64,000 nt of DNA from Aliihoeflea sp052435735 (GCA_052435735.1 JBQVNB010000007.1:62001-126000); one strand, 5' to 3'. Shown: positions 32,955-42,436, counted from the first letter of the stretch. Numbers and translations: made by a program. Notes: generated by a model not told the origin, from the letters alone.

Positions 32955-34526
32955 TTGACGAACGAAGACCAGCCGGCGCCGCGCGCGCCCGGCATCGATC
33001 CGCGCATCGTCAGGCTGTCGTCCGGCCTCACCATGGGCGCGCTCTTCGCCAACGCCGTGCGCAGCGGGCCAGAGCGCATCGCGCTTCAGGAAGGCGAGCG
33101 GCAGATCAGCTATCGCGAGCTCGACCGGCGCAGCAATCGCCTCGCGGGCCATCTCGCCGGCCTCGGCATCGCGCGCGGCGAGCGTGTCGCCATCGTCTCC
33201 GAAAATCGCTGCGAATATATCGAGAGCTTCATCGCCTGCGCCAAGCTCGGCATCATCGCTGCCTGCCAGAACTGGCGGCTGGTCGATGCCGAACTGCGTC
33301 ACTGCGTCGAACTCGTCGCGCCGAAGCTGATCCTCGCCTCGAACCGCTTTGCCGAACGCGCGGCAGCCCTCGCCGACATCGCGCCGACGCTGGAATTCGG
33401 CGAAGCTTACGAGGCCGCACTCGCCGCTGCCAGCGAAGCGCCGGTCCCCGACCGCTGTGACGGCGAGGACGGGCTAGTCATCCTCTATACGAGCGGCACG
33501 ACCGGAATGCCGAAGGGTGCGCTGATCAGCCAGCGGGCCGAGATCGCACGTGCCTATATCCAGATGACCGACATGCCGAACACGGCCGACGACGCCTTCG
33601 TCGCCTGGGCGCCGCTCTTCCACATGGTCTCGACCGACACGGTCTTCATGACGCTGATCCAGGGCGGCAAGGTGATCGTCACCGATGGGTTCGACGCGGG
33701 TCAACTCACGCGGATCGTCGCCACCGAAACGCTCGGCCGGCTGACGCTGATGCCCGGCATGATCACCGCATTCCTCGACGCCATGAAGGCGGAGGGACGG
33801 CCGGCGCGCGGCGTCAGGTGGGTGGGCGTCATGGCCGATCTCGTCCCGCGCGAGCAGCTTGCCGAGATCACGAGCGCGGTCGGCGCACCCTACCTCAACA
33901 CGTTCGGTGCCACCGAGACCGGTTTTCCGCCCGCCTCGCTCTCGACCATACCGGTCGGCGTGGTGCCAACCTCGCTCGACAAGCGCCAGAGTTCGTTTTG
34001 CCAGATCAGGCTGGTCGATCCCGACGACCGCGAGGTGCCGGACGGCGAACCTGGCGAACTTGCGATCCGCAGCCCGGCGCTCTTTTCCGGCTACTGGAAC
34101 AACGAGGCCGCCAACGCCGAGGATTTCCGCGGCGGCTGGTTCCACATGGGCGACGTCTTCCGGCGTAACCCGGACGGCACGCTCTCCTTCGTCGACCGGC
34201 GCAAATATCTCATCAAGTCGGGCGGCGAGAACGTCTATCCGGCCGAGATCGAGCGCGTGCTGCTCGCCCAGCCGGGGGTGGCCGACGCGGTCGTCGTGCG
34301 CAAGCGCGATCCACAATGGGGCGAGGTGCCGATCGCCTTCGTGGTGGCGAAGGCGAAGCTCGACGCAAGCGCGCTGATCGAGCGCTGCCGCACCGAGATC
34401 GCGCGCTACAAGGTGCCGAAGGAAATCCACTTCGTCACCGATTCCGACCTGCCGCGCAGCACCACCGGCAAGATCATGCGGCACGAACTCGAAAAGCGCC
34501 TCACCGGCAGCACTGGAAACGACTGA
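32955..34526 (+). CDS. Acyl-CoA synthetase / AMP-dependent ligase
   Basis: 523 aa from TTG 32955 (GGAGGAG 5 bases upstream; an ATG at 32950 runs straight into a stop). ANL-superfamily motifs: P-loop YTSGTTGMPKGAL, GATETGFPP, FHMGDVFRRNPDG, KSGGENVYPAEIE and STTGKIMR with the catalytic Lys. It activates a carboxylic acid with ATP and CoA; chain length and substrate are unknown. The next gene, a GST, overlaps its stop by one base. Confidence 0.88.
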   Translation: MTNEDQPAPRAPGIDPRIVRLSSGLTMGALFANAVRSGPERIALQEGERQISYRELDRRSNRLAGHLAGLGIARGERVAIVSENRCEYIESFIACAKLGIIAACQNWRLVDAELRHCVELVAPKLILASNRFAERAAALADIAPTLEFGEAYEAALAAASEAPVPDRCDGEDGLVILYTSGTTGMPKGALISQRAEIARAYIQMTDMPNTADDAFVAWAPLFHMVSTDTVFMTLIQGGKVIVTDGFDAGQLTRIVATETLGRLTLMPGMITAFLDAMKAEGRPARGVRWVGVMADLVPREQLAEITSAVGAPYLNTFGATETGFPPASLSTIPVGVVPTSLDKRQSSFCQIRLVDPDDREVPDGEPGELAIRSPALFSGYWNNEAANAEDFRGGWFHMGDVFRRNPDGTLSFVDRRKYLIKSGGENVYPAEIERVLLAQPGVADAVVVRKRDPQWGEVPIAFVVAKAKLDASALIERCRTEIARYKVPKEIHFVTDSDLPRSTTGKIMRHELEKRLTGSTGND

Positions 34527-35203
34527 TGATCGAACTCTACCACTGCGTGAACGCCCGTTCCTTCCGTCCACTCTGGACGCTGGAGGAAATGGGCCTCGCC
34601 TATACGCTCCATGTCCTGCCGTTCCCGCCACGCTACCTCGCGCCCGGCTATAAAGACATGAACCCGCTTGGCACGATCCCGCTGATGCTCGACGGCGAGA
34701 CGCGGATGACCGAATCGAGCGCGATCTGCCATTATTTTGCGACCCGATATGGGCCGAGCCCGCTTGCCGTTTCACCCGACGAAGCAGATTATGGCGCCTA
34801 TCTCAACTTCCTTCACATGGGCGAGGCAACGCTGACCTTCCCGCAGACGCTGGTCCTGCGGTATCGGCATTTCGAAGAGGAGGAGCGGCGCCTGCCGCAG
34901 GTGGCCGACGACTATGCGCGCTGGTTCCTGGCGCGGCTCCGCGCCGTCGACGCGCGGCTCGGCAACCGCGACTATCTCTGCGCCAGCCGCTTCACCGCCG
35001 CCGACATCTCGGTCGGCTATGCGCTGATGCTAGCGACGATGATCGGGCTCGAGCCCGAGTTTTCTGCGAATGTGCGCGCCTATTTCGACCGTATTCGCGC
35101 GCGCGACGGACATCGCCGCGCGCTGGAGCAGCAGGCCGAGGGCGCAACGTCCCTTGGCCCGGTGGATGAATTCGGCCGGCCGCTCGCCGCGCTGGCGAAA
35201 TAG
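34526..35203 (+). CDS. Glutathione S-transferase family protein
   Basis: 225 aa. The thioredoxin-like N-terminal domain (about 1-80) has MIELYHCVNARSFRP and the G-site strand turn NPLGTIPLML followed by TESSAIC. The helical C-terminal domain carries FTAADISVGYAL, the GST_C motif. The catalytic residue is probably a Ser or Asn near residues 9-12. It is translationally coupled to the acyl-CoA synthetase (TGATG). Confidence 0.88.
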   Translation: MIELYHCVNARSFRPLWTLEEMGLAYTLHVLPFPPRYLAPGYKDMNPLGTIPLMLDGETRMTESSAICHYFATRYGPSPLAVSPDEADYGAYLNFLHMGEATLTFPQTLVLRYRHFEEEERRLPQVADDYARWFLARLRAVDARLGNRDYLCASRFTAADISVGYALMLATMIGLEPEFSANVRAYFDRIRARDGHRRALEQQAEGATSLGPVDEFGRPLAALAK

Positions 35204-35217
35204 CCGGCCGAACTATC

Positions 35218-36087
35218 TCAACCGGCTGCCGTCGCGATCTTGTCCTGCGTCTTCGTGTCGAAGTCGCTGGCGTCGTGGCGCTCGTGGAGCTGCGTCGCCG
35301 GATCGCCGAAGACGCGGTTGACCATGCGCCCGCGCTTGACGGCGGGGCGGGCATAGATCTCGTCCGCCCAGCGCACGACGTTCTTGTAGTCCTGCACCTG
35401 CAGGAACTCGCCAGCCTCGTAGAGCCAGCCCTTCACCAGCCCGCCATACCAGGGCCAGATCGCCATGTCGGCGATCGTGTACTCCTCGCCGCCGATGAAC
35501 CGGTGCTCGGCGAGCTGCCGGTCGAGCACGTCGAGCTGGCGCTTCACTTCCATCGAAAAGCGGTCGATCGGATATTCGAACTTGGCCGGCGCATAGGCAT
35601 AGAAATGCCCGAAGCCACCGCCGAGGTAAGGTGCCGCACCCATCTGCCAGAAGAGCCACGAGAAGCATTCGGCGCGGGCGGCCGGGTCGGTCGGCAGGAA
35701 GGCGCCGAACTTTTCGGCCAGATGCGTCAGGATCGCGCCCGATTCGAAAATGCGGATCGGCTTGTCGCCGCTGCGGTCCATCAGCGCCGGGATCTTCGAA
35801 TTCGGATTGACCGCGACGAAGCCCGAGCCGAACTGGTCGCCGTCGTTGATCTTGATCAGCCAGGCGTCATACTCCGCGCCCTTGTGGCCGGCTGCGAGCA
35901 GTTCCTCCAGCATGATCGTGACCTTGACGCCGTTGGGCGTCGCCAGCGAATAAAGCTGCAGCGGATGCTTGCCGACAGGCAGTTCCTTGTCATGCGTCGC
36001 ACCGGCGATCGGCCGGTTGATGCTGGCAAACCTGCCGCCGCTTTCCTTGTCCCAGGTCCAGACCTTGGGCGGGGTATATTCGGTCAT
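35218..36087 (-). CDS. yghU: Glutathione-dependent disulfide-bond oxidoreductase, YghU-like
   Basis: 289 aa, nearly the length of E. coli YghU. The N-terminal extension starts YTPPKVWTWD and contains the GATHDKELPVGKHPLQLYSLATPNG stretch typical of Nu-class GSTs, given here only by its ends: GATHDK and ATPNG. SKIPAL and ESGAILTHLAEKFG mark the glutathione site, and EYTIADMAIWPW is the C-domain motif. Family enzymes bind two glutathione molecules and reduce disulfides or organic hydroperoxides. It is a single gene convergent with the previous GST. Confidence 0.92.
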   Translation of the reverse strand: MTEYTPPKVWTWDKESGGRFASINRPIAGATHDKELPVGKHPLQLYSLATPNGVKVTIMLEELLAAGHKGAEYDAWLIKINDGDQFGSGFVAVNPNSKIPALMDRSGDKPIRIFESGAILTHLAEKFGAFLPTDPAARAECFSWLFWQMGAAPYLGGGFGHFYAYAPAKFEYPIDRFSMEVKRQLDVLDRQLAEHRFIGGEEYTIADMAIWPWYGGLVKGWLYEAGEFLQVQDYKNVVRWADEIYARPAVKRGRMVNRVFGDPATQLHERHDASDFDTKTQDKIATAAG

Positions 36088-36293
36088 TCAAAAACTCCGA
36101 TCGATTTGCAATGCGCCGTCTCCGACGCGCATGGCGGCACGTTAGCCACTCGAACCCGGCCTGTCTCTTTTGAAAAATTGAGCTGACGTCTGCGTGATCT
36201 GCCAGTGACGGAGCCGCGGACGCGAACCGAACGACGGCCGCGCCGCATAGCGAACGCAGACGTGACCGACCCAAAAATTCGATGGAAAGGAGG

Positions 36294-36370
36294 TGGTAGC
36301 GGAGGAGGGATTCGAACCCCCGACACAAGGATTATGATTCCTCTGCTCTAACCTACTGAGCTACTCCGCC
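36294..36370 (-). tRNA. tRNA-Met (anticodon CAU), elongator type
   Basis: 77 nt cloverleaf on the minus strand. The acceptor stem is GGCGGAG / CTCCGCT with a terminal G-U pair; the D-arm is GCTCAGTAGGTTAGAGC. The anticodon stem is GAGGA / TCCTT around the loop ATCATAA (anticodon at 36336-36334), and the T-arm contains GGTTCGAATCC. CCA is encoded. The elongator methionine call rests on overall resemblance to alphaproteobacterial tRNA-Met; CAU is also used by lysidine-modified tRNA-Ile2. No integrase or repeated 3' end is nearby. Confidence 0.93.
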
Positions 36371-36584
36371 CCGGCGGCGGTGAACGCCGCGAAGTGCCGC
36401 GGATATAAGGGGCGGGTGGCGGCGCTGTCAAGCAAGGGCGGGGCGCGGAGGGGCGGTTTTTGCGCCGCTTGCACATTCCCTAATGTCAACTGCGCACGAC
36501 ATCCGGCGCGCGCGGTCGGCAAGGGTTGAGTTCCGCGGGTCCGCCCATTATGTCTGCGCACGAACCCGTCAACCAGAAAGCCAG

Positions 36585-37538
36585 ATGAAACCGCGCATCG
36601 CCGTCCTCGGATGCGGATATTGGGGATCGAACCATATCCGAACGCTCAAGTCGCTCGGCGCGCTTCAGGCGGTGGCGGATGCCAATCCCGCACGCGCGGA
36701 AGGCTTCGCGGCCGAGCATGGCTGTCTGGCCGTCAGCATCGACGAGATCTTCACCCGCGACGACATCGACGCGATCGTCATGGCGCTGCCGCCGCAGTTC
36801 CACGCCGAGGCCGCGATCCGCGCGGTCGAAAACGGCAAGGACGTGCTGGTCGAAAAGCCGATCGCGCTCACCGTCGAGGATGCGACCCGTGCCGTCGAAA
36901 CCGCAAAGGCCTGCGGGCGCGTCTTCATGACCGGTCACGTCCTGCGCTTCCATCCCGGCTTCGAGGGGCTGAAGGCGCTGATCGACGCCGGCGAACTCGG
37001 TCGCGTACGCTACATCCATTCCCACCGGCTCGGCCTAGGCAAGTTCCACACCGAGAACGACGCGCTTTGGGATCTCGCCCCGCACGATCTGTCGATGATC
37101 CTCGCCATCACCGGCGCGCACCCGATCGAGGTGCGCGGCGAAGGTGCCGCGCTGCTCGATCATCTGTCCGATTTCGCGCATCTCCACATGCGCTTTCCCG
37201 GCGACCTGCGCAGCCATCTCTTCGCCTCGCGGCTCAACCCCTATCGCGAACGGCGGCTGACCGTCGTGGGCGAAAAGGCGATGGCGGTGTTCGACGACGT
37301 CGAGCCGTGGGAGCGCAAGCTCGCCGTCTACCGCCACGCCATCTGGCGAGATAGCGGCCAGTGGGCGTTCACCATGAACGAGCCGTCCTACGTGCCGGTC
37401 GAACAAGGCATGCCGCTGACGCGCGAATTGCAGCATTTCATCCAGTGCATCGAGACGCGCGAGGAGCCGCGCACCTCCGGCGAGGAGGCGATCGGCGTCC
37501 TCAAGATCCTGACGGCCGGAACCGTCCTCCACGATTGA
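36585..37538 (+). CDS. Gfo/Idh/MocA family oxidoreductase
   Basis: 317 aa from ATG 36585. The Rossmann fold starts at once with VLGCGYWGSNHIRTL; KDVLVEKPIALT carries the conserved EKP lysine and HDLSMILAITG the second-domain catalytic motif. Members oxidise sugar hydroxyls with NAD(P); those with GYWG at the start often act on nucleotide sugars. No sugar-nucleotide genes are adjacent, so the substrate is open. The region between the tRNA (36370) and this gene holds no further feature. Confidence 0.87.
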   Translation: MKPRIAVLGCGYWGSNHIRTLKSLGALQAVADANPARAEGFAAEHGCLAVSIDEIFTRDDIDAIVMALPPQFHAEAAIRAVENGKDVLVEKPIALTVEDATRAVETAKACGRVFMTGHVLRFHPGFEGLKALIDAGELGRVRYIHSHRLGLGKFHTENDALWDLAPHDLSMILAITGAHPIEVRGEGAALLDHLSDFAHLHMRFPGDLRSHLFASRLNPYRERRLTVVGEKAMAVFDDVEPWERKLAVYRHAIWRDSGQWAFTMNEPSYVPVEQGMPLTRELQHFIQCIETREEPRTSGEEAIGVLKILTAGTVLHD

Positions 37539-37546
37539 TTTGAGCT

Positions 37547-38737
37547 TTACGCTGCGGGCAGGGCTTCCAGCCGCGCCAGCATTTCCTCCGAACGGCGGCT
37601 GCGCTCGGTGCGGGCGATGAAGCCGCCGCCGAGGACGCGTGTCTCGTCGCTCTCGTCGGCATAGAGCGCGCAGGCCTGGCCGGGCGCGATCCCGGCTTCG
37701 CCGTCGGCGAGCTCCACGATCGGCTGGCCGTCGCGCACGAATAGCCGCGCCTCGCGCGGCGGGCGCGTCGAGCGCACCTTGGCGAAAAGCTCGATCCCTT
37801 CGGCAGGCAGCGCGGCGAGCGGCGCGTCGCCCAGCCAGTTCATGTCGCGCAGCACGATCCGGTGCGTCTCCAACGCTTCCTTCGGCCCGACGATCACCCG
37901 CGCACGCGGCGCGTCGAGATGGACGACGTAGAGCGGCTCGCCGGAGGCGACGCCGAGCCCGCGTCGCTGGCCGATCGTGTAGCGCAGGATGCCGTCATGG
38001 CGGCCCAGATGCCGGCCGTCGACATGGTAGATGTCGCCGGGCTGGGCGGCTTCGGGCCGCAGCTTCGCGATGATGTCGGCATATTTGCCCTGCGGCACGA
38101 AGCAGATGTCCTGGCTGTCGGGCTTGGCGGCCACGGTCAGCCCCATGCGCTCGGCCGCCGCGCGCACTTCGCGCTTCGACATGCCGCCAAGCGGAAAGCG
38201 CAGGAAGTCGATCTGTTCCTGCGTGGTGGCGAAGAGAAAATAGCTCTGGTCGCGGTCCGCATCGACCGGCCTGAAAAGGGAGCGGTGTGCGCCGTTCGCG
38301 CGGCTGCGGATGTAGTGCCCCGTCGCCAGCGCGTCGGCGCCTAGCTCCCGCGCGGTCTGCAACAGGTCGGCGAACTTGACGGTCTGGTTGCAGGCCACGC
38401 ACGGAATCGGCGTCTCGCCGGCGATGTAGCTTTCGGCGAAAGGGTTGATCACCGCCTCGCGAAAACGCTTCTCGTAGTCGAGCACGTAATGGGGAATGCC
38501 GAGCTTTTCGGAAACCGCGCGCGCGTCGCCGATGTCCTGGCCGGCGCAGCACGAGCCCGCGCGATGCACCGCCGCGCCGTGGTCGTAAAGCTGCAGCGTG
38601 ATGCCGACGACGTCGTAGCCCTGTTCCTTCATCAGTCCGGCGACCACGGAGGAATCGACGCCGCCGGACATGGCGACGACGACCCGCGTGTCTTCGGGGC
38701 GCTTGTCGAAATCGAGACTGTTCATCGGGCGGCTCAT
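37547..38737 (-). CDS. mnmA: tRNA 2-thiouridine(34) synthase MnmA
   Basis: 396 aa. The PP-loop is SGGVDSS (residues 24-30). The two catalytic Cys are in IPCVACNQ and SQDICFVPQG, and CCAGQDIGDAR and TGHYIR are further family landmarks. The enzyme puts sulfur on U34 of tRNA Lys, Glu and Gln. ATG 38725 is a possible shorter start. It is a single gene, convergent with the oxidoreductase. Confidence 0.95.
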   Translation of the reverse strand: MSRPMNSLDFDKRPEDTRVVVAMSGGVDSSVVAGLMKEQGYDVVGITLQLYDHGAAVHRAGSCCAGQDIGDARAVSEKLGIPHYVLDYEKRFREAVINPFAESYIAGETPIPCVACNQTVKFADLLQTARELGADALATGHYIRSRANGAHRSLFRPVDADRDQSYFLFATTQEQIDFLRFPLGGMSKREVRAAAERMGLTVAAKPDSQDICFVPQGKYADIIAKLRPEAAQPGDIYHVDGRHLGRHDGILRYTIGQRRGLGVASGEPLYVVHLDAPRARVIVGPKEALETHRIVLRDMNWLGDAPLAALPAEGIELFAKVRSTRPPREARLFVRDGQPIVELADGEAGIAPGQACALYADESDETRVLGGGFIARTERSRRSEEMLARLEALPAA

Positions 38738-38758
38738 GCGTCTTGGCTAATCGGTCCG

Positions 38759-38899
38759 GATTCAAGGTCCGGGCGGTCGGGCTCTATATAGGCGAGCCGG
38801 GCAGGGGCTGCCAACAGCCCCGCGCGAGGCAATCGCCCACTCGTTAAGATTCGAAATTCCGGTGAAAGACGCCGTTCACGAAGGTTACGGTAGGCTTAC
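38759..38899 (+). promoter_or_regulatory. sciP upstream region with two GANTC sites and a CtrA-like site
   Basis: The 238-base gap 38738-38975 holds GATTC at 38759-38763 and at 38848-38852, potential CcrM methylation sites. TTAC-GGTAGGC-TTAC at 38885-38899 has CtrA-box spacing with two bases off the TTAA-N7-TTAA ideal. CtrA control of sciP is established in Caulobacter; the site here is weak. Confidence 0.3.
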
Positions 38900-38975
38900 C
38901 GGTGATTTAGCCCTTTCTTAAAGCTGTGGCGGTAGTGTGGCCGTCGATTGGGTCTTTGATGTTGTAGAGAGTACG

Positions 38976-39251
38976 ATGACCGATCTTATTAGACCGCGTG
39001 TCAAATATGTAATCGGGCCGGACGGCAGCCCGTTGACGATTGCCGATCTGCCCCCCAGCAACACACGTCGCTGGGTCATTCGCCGGAAGGCCGAGGTGGT
39101 GGCTGCCGTTCGCGGCGGGCTGCTCAGCCTCGATGAAGCCTGCCAGCGATACAAGCTGACGGTCGAGGAGTTCCTGTCCTGGCAGGCCTCCATCGACGAT
39201 CATGGTCTTGCCGGCCTGCGCACCACGCGCATCCAGCAATACCGTCACTGA
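38976..39251 (+). CDS. sciP: CtrA inhibitor SciP (DUF1153)
   Basis: 91 aa from ATG 38976. The compact Trp-rich helix-turn-helix protein contains KYVIGPDGSPLTIADLPP, TRRWVIRRKAEVVAAV and LSLDEACQRYKLTVEEF. SciP binds CtrA and blocks transcription from CtrA-activated promoters in G1, without affecting CtrA binding to the origin. Length equals the family. It lies about 1.9 kb before ctrA on the same strand and is closed by a strong terminator, so it is a single-gene unit. Confidence 0.93.
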   Translation: MTDLIRPRVKYVIGPDGSPLTIADLPPSNTRRWVIRRKAEVVAAVRGGLLSLDEACQRYKLTVEEFLSWQASIDDHGLAGLRTTRIQQYRH

Positions 39252-39275
39252 CAAGAGCGGTATGGACTTGATGAA

Positions 39276-39298
39276 ACGCCCGGCCTGCCGGGCGTTTT
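39276..39298 (+). terminator. Rho-independent terminator of sciP
   Basis: ACGCCCGGC / GCCGGGCGT (39276-39284 and 39287-39295) followed by TTTTGTCGTTT. The stem is strong with a minimal loop, 25 bases after the sciP stop. Confidence 0.8.
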
Positions 39299-39412
39299 GT
39301 CGTTTCGGGCCCGCCCGATTGTTGAACGCGAGCTGAACGGCGCGGTTCAAGGGCGGTTGGGGGCCGCGCGGCTAGTTTACGGTCATCGTCAACCGATCAA
39401 AGGAGATCACCG

Positions 39413-40036
39413 ATGACCACCATCACGAAAACCCGCATCGCCGCCGTCGCCCTCGCGGGCACGATGCTCGCCGGCGTCGCCACGGTTCCCGCCGTCGCCC
39501 AGCTCCAGAGCGGGTTCGGCGCCTCGCGCGACCAAGCGACCGAGATGATGAACCGCATCGCCCGCGAGCATGGCTACGAGGACGTCGCCTTCGTCGAACA
39601 GAAGAAAAAGCATATCGAGGCCTACACGACCGACGACGCGGGCAACCGCGTCGAGATCAAGGTCGACCGCTGGGGCAATCTCGACAAGATCGAAGTCGAA
39701 TATGGCTGGGCGCGCCCGTCCTTCGGCGGTTATGCCAGCGAAGCCGACATCCGTCGCAACATCGAGGCGGCCGGTTACGAGATGCTCTTCGTCAAGGACC
39801 GCGACGACGACGAATACGAGATCATGGCCCGCAATGCGCGCGGTGACGTCTTCGAACTCGAGGTCAGCTTTTCCGGCCAGGTCCTGAAGTCGGAATACAA
39901 GGCGCAGAAATACGCGATCGGCAATTTTGCCGGCGACCGCGACCGCGGCGACCGCCGCGAGAACAGCCGCGAGGAGCGCCGGGATCGCGACGATCGCGGC
40001 CCGCGCCATGAACGCGGCGACGATCGTCGCGGCTGA
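39413..40036 (+). CDS. Secreted PepSY-like domain protein with basic/acidic tail
   Basis: 207 aa, with AAAGGAG before the ATG. The signal peptide covers about residues 1-30 (cleavage near VPAVAQ). Two PepSY-like repeats follow: RIAREHGYEDVAFVEQKKKH...DDAGNRVEIKVDRWG, and IEAAGYEMLFVKDRDDDEYEIMARN...GDVFELEVSF. The last ~35 residues are an Arg/Asp-rich repeat (GDRDRGDRREN). Such periplasmic proteins are thought to bind or inhibit proteases or sense the envelope; no function is proven. A bidirectional terminator separates it from the fliJ-like gene. Confidence 0.7.
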   Translation: MTTITKTRIAAVALAGTMLAGVATVPAVAQLQSGFGASRDQATEMMNRIAREHGYEDVAFVEQKKKHIEAYTTDDAGNRVEIKVDRWGNLDKIEVEYGWARPSFGGYASEADIRRNIEAAGYEMLFVKDRDDDEYEIMARNARGDVFELEVSFSGQVLKSEYKAQKYAIGNFAGDRDRGDRRENSREERRDRDDRGPRHERGDDRRG

Positions 40037-40060
40037 TCCGCCAATCGTTGGGGCACGAAA

Positions 40061-40091
40061 AAGCCCGCCCCGGTCAGGCCGGGGCGGGCTT
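40061..40091. terminator. Bidirectional terminator between the PepSY gene and fliJ-like gene
   Basis: Perfect 13-bp stem AAGCCCGCCCCGG / CCGGGGCGGGCTT (40061-40073 and 40079-40091), with a run of A before it and TCTTGATTTC after it. It lies between convergent stops 40036 and 40114. Confidence 0.8.
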
Positions 40092-40113
40092 CTTGATTTC
40101 GATGCGCGGACGA

Positions 40114-40479
40114 TCAGCCGGTGGCGGCGCGTCCGGAATAGTCGGTCTCGCGGTTACGATTGTCGAGCGCTTCGGCCTTGGCGAGTTCGGCTTCCGCCTC
40201 GGTCAGGGCTTCTTCGGCGGCGCTGCGCTGCGAAAGAAGGTCGTTGCGCGAATTGTGCAGGTTGTCCCGGCGCTGGCGCGCGGCCTTGGCGAAGGTCGGA
40301 TAGGCGAAATGGTTCACGTCCGTGATGCCCGCCTTCTTCTCCTCAGAAACGATCTGCGCGTCGAGTTCGCCCGCCATCCTGTCGAATTCGGCGATCATCA
40401 TGTCGAGCTGGAGCAATTGCTTGCGCTTCTCGCCGACCTGAAACTGCTTCAGCCGGACCAGGTTCTCACGTGACTTCAT
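40114..40479 (-). CDS. fliJ: FliJ-like flagellar export coiled-coil protein
   Basis: 121 aa from ATG 40479, with GGGAG 8 bases upstream. It is almost entirely helical and charged. It begins MKSRENLVRLKQFQVGEKRKQLLQ (given by its first and last parts: MKSREN and KRKQLLQ) and has FAYPTFAKAARQRRDNL in the middle. This pattern is that of the FliJ proteins encoded next to ctrA in Rhizobiales, which act as general chaperone/stalk of the flagellar type III export ATPase. fliI is not adjacent here. It is divergent from ctrA, sharing a 401-base intergenic region. Confidence 0.75.
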   Translation of the reverse strand: MKSRENLVRLKQFQVGEKRKQLLQLDMMIAEFDRMAGELDAQIVSEEKKAGITDVNHFAYPTFAKAARQRRDNLHNSRNDLLSQRSAAEEALTEAEAELAKAEALDNRNRETDYSGRAATG

Positions 40480-40662
40480 ACTCAACGCTCCCGAAACGCC
40501 ACCCGCACGCTACGTCGATATCGTTACTTTTTTCTTCGCGACCATCCCCGATCGCGCCGGAAAGTAACCATTCGTTTACGTGCATTGTTAATCATAGGGA
40601 CGAGGACTTAAGGCGGGGTAAAAATCCCAACATGAAGTCACGGTCGCAAAGCGCCTTTCCAT

Positions 40663-40821
40663 GAGTCGCTTGCGGGGGAATCCTGAAGTTCTGATTCACG
40701 GTGCGAATGGCGGATTCGTCTTTTTGATTCAGGGTGCTACGACAAACTGCTGAATGTTGCGATGGCCTCTTGCCAGCCTGAATCAGAGTTTGTTAACCAT
40801 TTCGGTGGCATCCTGCGATTC
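40663..40821 (+). promoter_or_regulatory. ctrA upstream region with seven GANTC sites
   Basis: The gap 40480-40880 has no ORF worth calling. It contains GANTC at 40663, 40678, 40693, 40713, 40726, 40780 and 40817; the first three are exactly 15 bases apart. About 0.6 would be expected by chance in 159 bases. GANTC is the CcrM methylation site, and hemimethylation of such sites controls the ctrA P1 promoter in Caulobacter. A CtrA half-site, TTAACCAT, is at 40793-40800. Confidence 0.65.
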
Positions 40822-40880
40822 AGGCAAATCAACGCTTCGGTGCCGAGCTGACGGGGCTGTTGGCGGAGAAGGGGAATGAA

Positions 40881-41576
<696 letters not shown>

Positions 41577-41600
41577 CCGGCCAGCATACGATCCACGAAT

Positions 41601-41626
41601 AACCCGGCCTCGCGCCGGGTTTTTTC
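41601..41626 (+). terminator. Rho-independent terminator of ctrA
   Basis: AACCCGGC / GCCGGGTT (41601-41608 and 41614-41621) with a CTCGC loop and a T-run after it, 25 bases after the ctrA stop. Confidence 0.85.
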
Positions 41627-42066
41627 GTTTGCTGGTCCGAGTTGAATTACCGGGCGGTCCACGAGGGATCGCCGACAGGGCCGATGTCGTGATCTTCGCT
41701 CGACCAATCCCCGCGCATGGATCGAACCATCGGCGAGGATTTCGATCAGCTTGTTCGTCGGCAAATCGTTGAGTTCCGACAAATAGTCCAGGACGCGCGA
41801 GAAAAGATCGATCTGGAGGTCGCGGTCGACATTCGGCACGATGACGACGAGCCCGTTGTGGACGTCGTATTTCAGATATTCGCGCAGGAAGTGACGCCGA
41901 TTGTTGGTTACGACCACGTAGTCGTGCTCGAAGGCGAACTTGGCGATGTTCCAGTCCTGCCAACCTGCCATGCCGACATGCGGGCCGAAATCGGCTTGCA
42001 AGCCCCTGTCCTTGCAAAGCGCCGCCAGCCCGGCGCTCAAGCATTCATCGATGAAGAAGCGATGCA

Positions 42067-42336
42067 TCAAGCGCCGATGCGGGATGTGGCTGCCGCCCGG
42101 CGCCAGTCGGGTCCGAGTTCGTCGTCGGCCCAGGCGGTAACCGTTTCGATCGCATCCACCGGAAGCGTCGGGTAATCTTCGAAGATTTCGCGGTTCGTTC
42201 GTCCGGCGCGGAGATAAGCGACGATCGTCATGGCCGGGACTCTCGTTCCGCGAACAACCGGGTCGCCGCTCATGACCGAAGGGTCATGAACGATCTCACT
42301 CTTCACCGACGGCAATGTCTTTTGCAATGCACTCAT
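42067..42336 (-). CDS. DUF433 antitoxin
   Basis: 89 aa. The DUF433 pattern is seen as SEIVHDPSVMSGDPVVRGTRVPA, quoted here by its parts HDPSVMSGDP and GTRVPA, then TIVAYLRAGRTNREIFEDYPTL and VDAIETVTAWADDE. DUF433 proteins are helical DNA-binding antitoxins (VapB45-like) that normally precede a DUF5615 toxin, as here with a one-base overlap. The pair is inserted in the ctrA-chpT block, transcribed against ctrA. Confidence 0.82.
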   Translation of the reverse strand: MSALQKTLPSVKSEIVHDPSVMSGDPVVRGTRVPAMTIVAYLRAGRTNREIFEDYPTLPVDAIETVTAWADDELGPDWRRAAATSRIGA

Positions 42337-42436
42337 CAGCGGCGCTCCTTCCCGTTCAGCATAGGCGTTGGCCTGTCTTTTTGGAAGAACGGCTCGTTAC
42401 CCTCGACGAACGCGTACTCGTGAGGCCCGCCAGCCC

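Noticed and set aside
36294..36370. tRNA-Met as attachment site of an integrated element
   Set aside because: No integrase, no repeated tRNA 3' end and only housekeeping genes around it.
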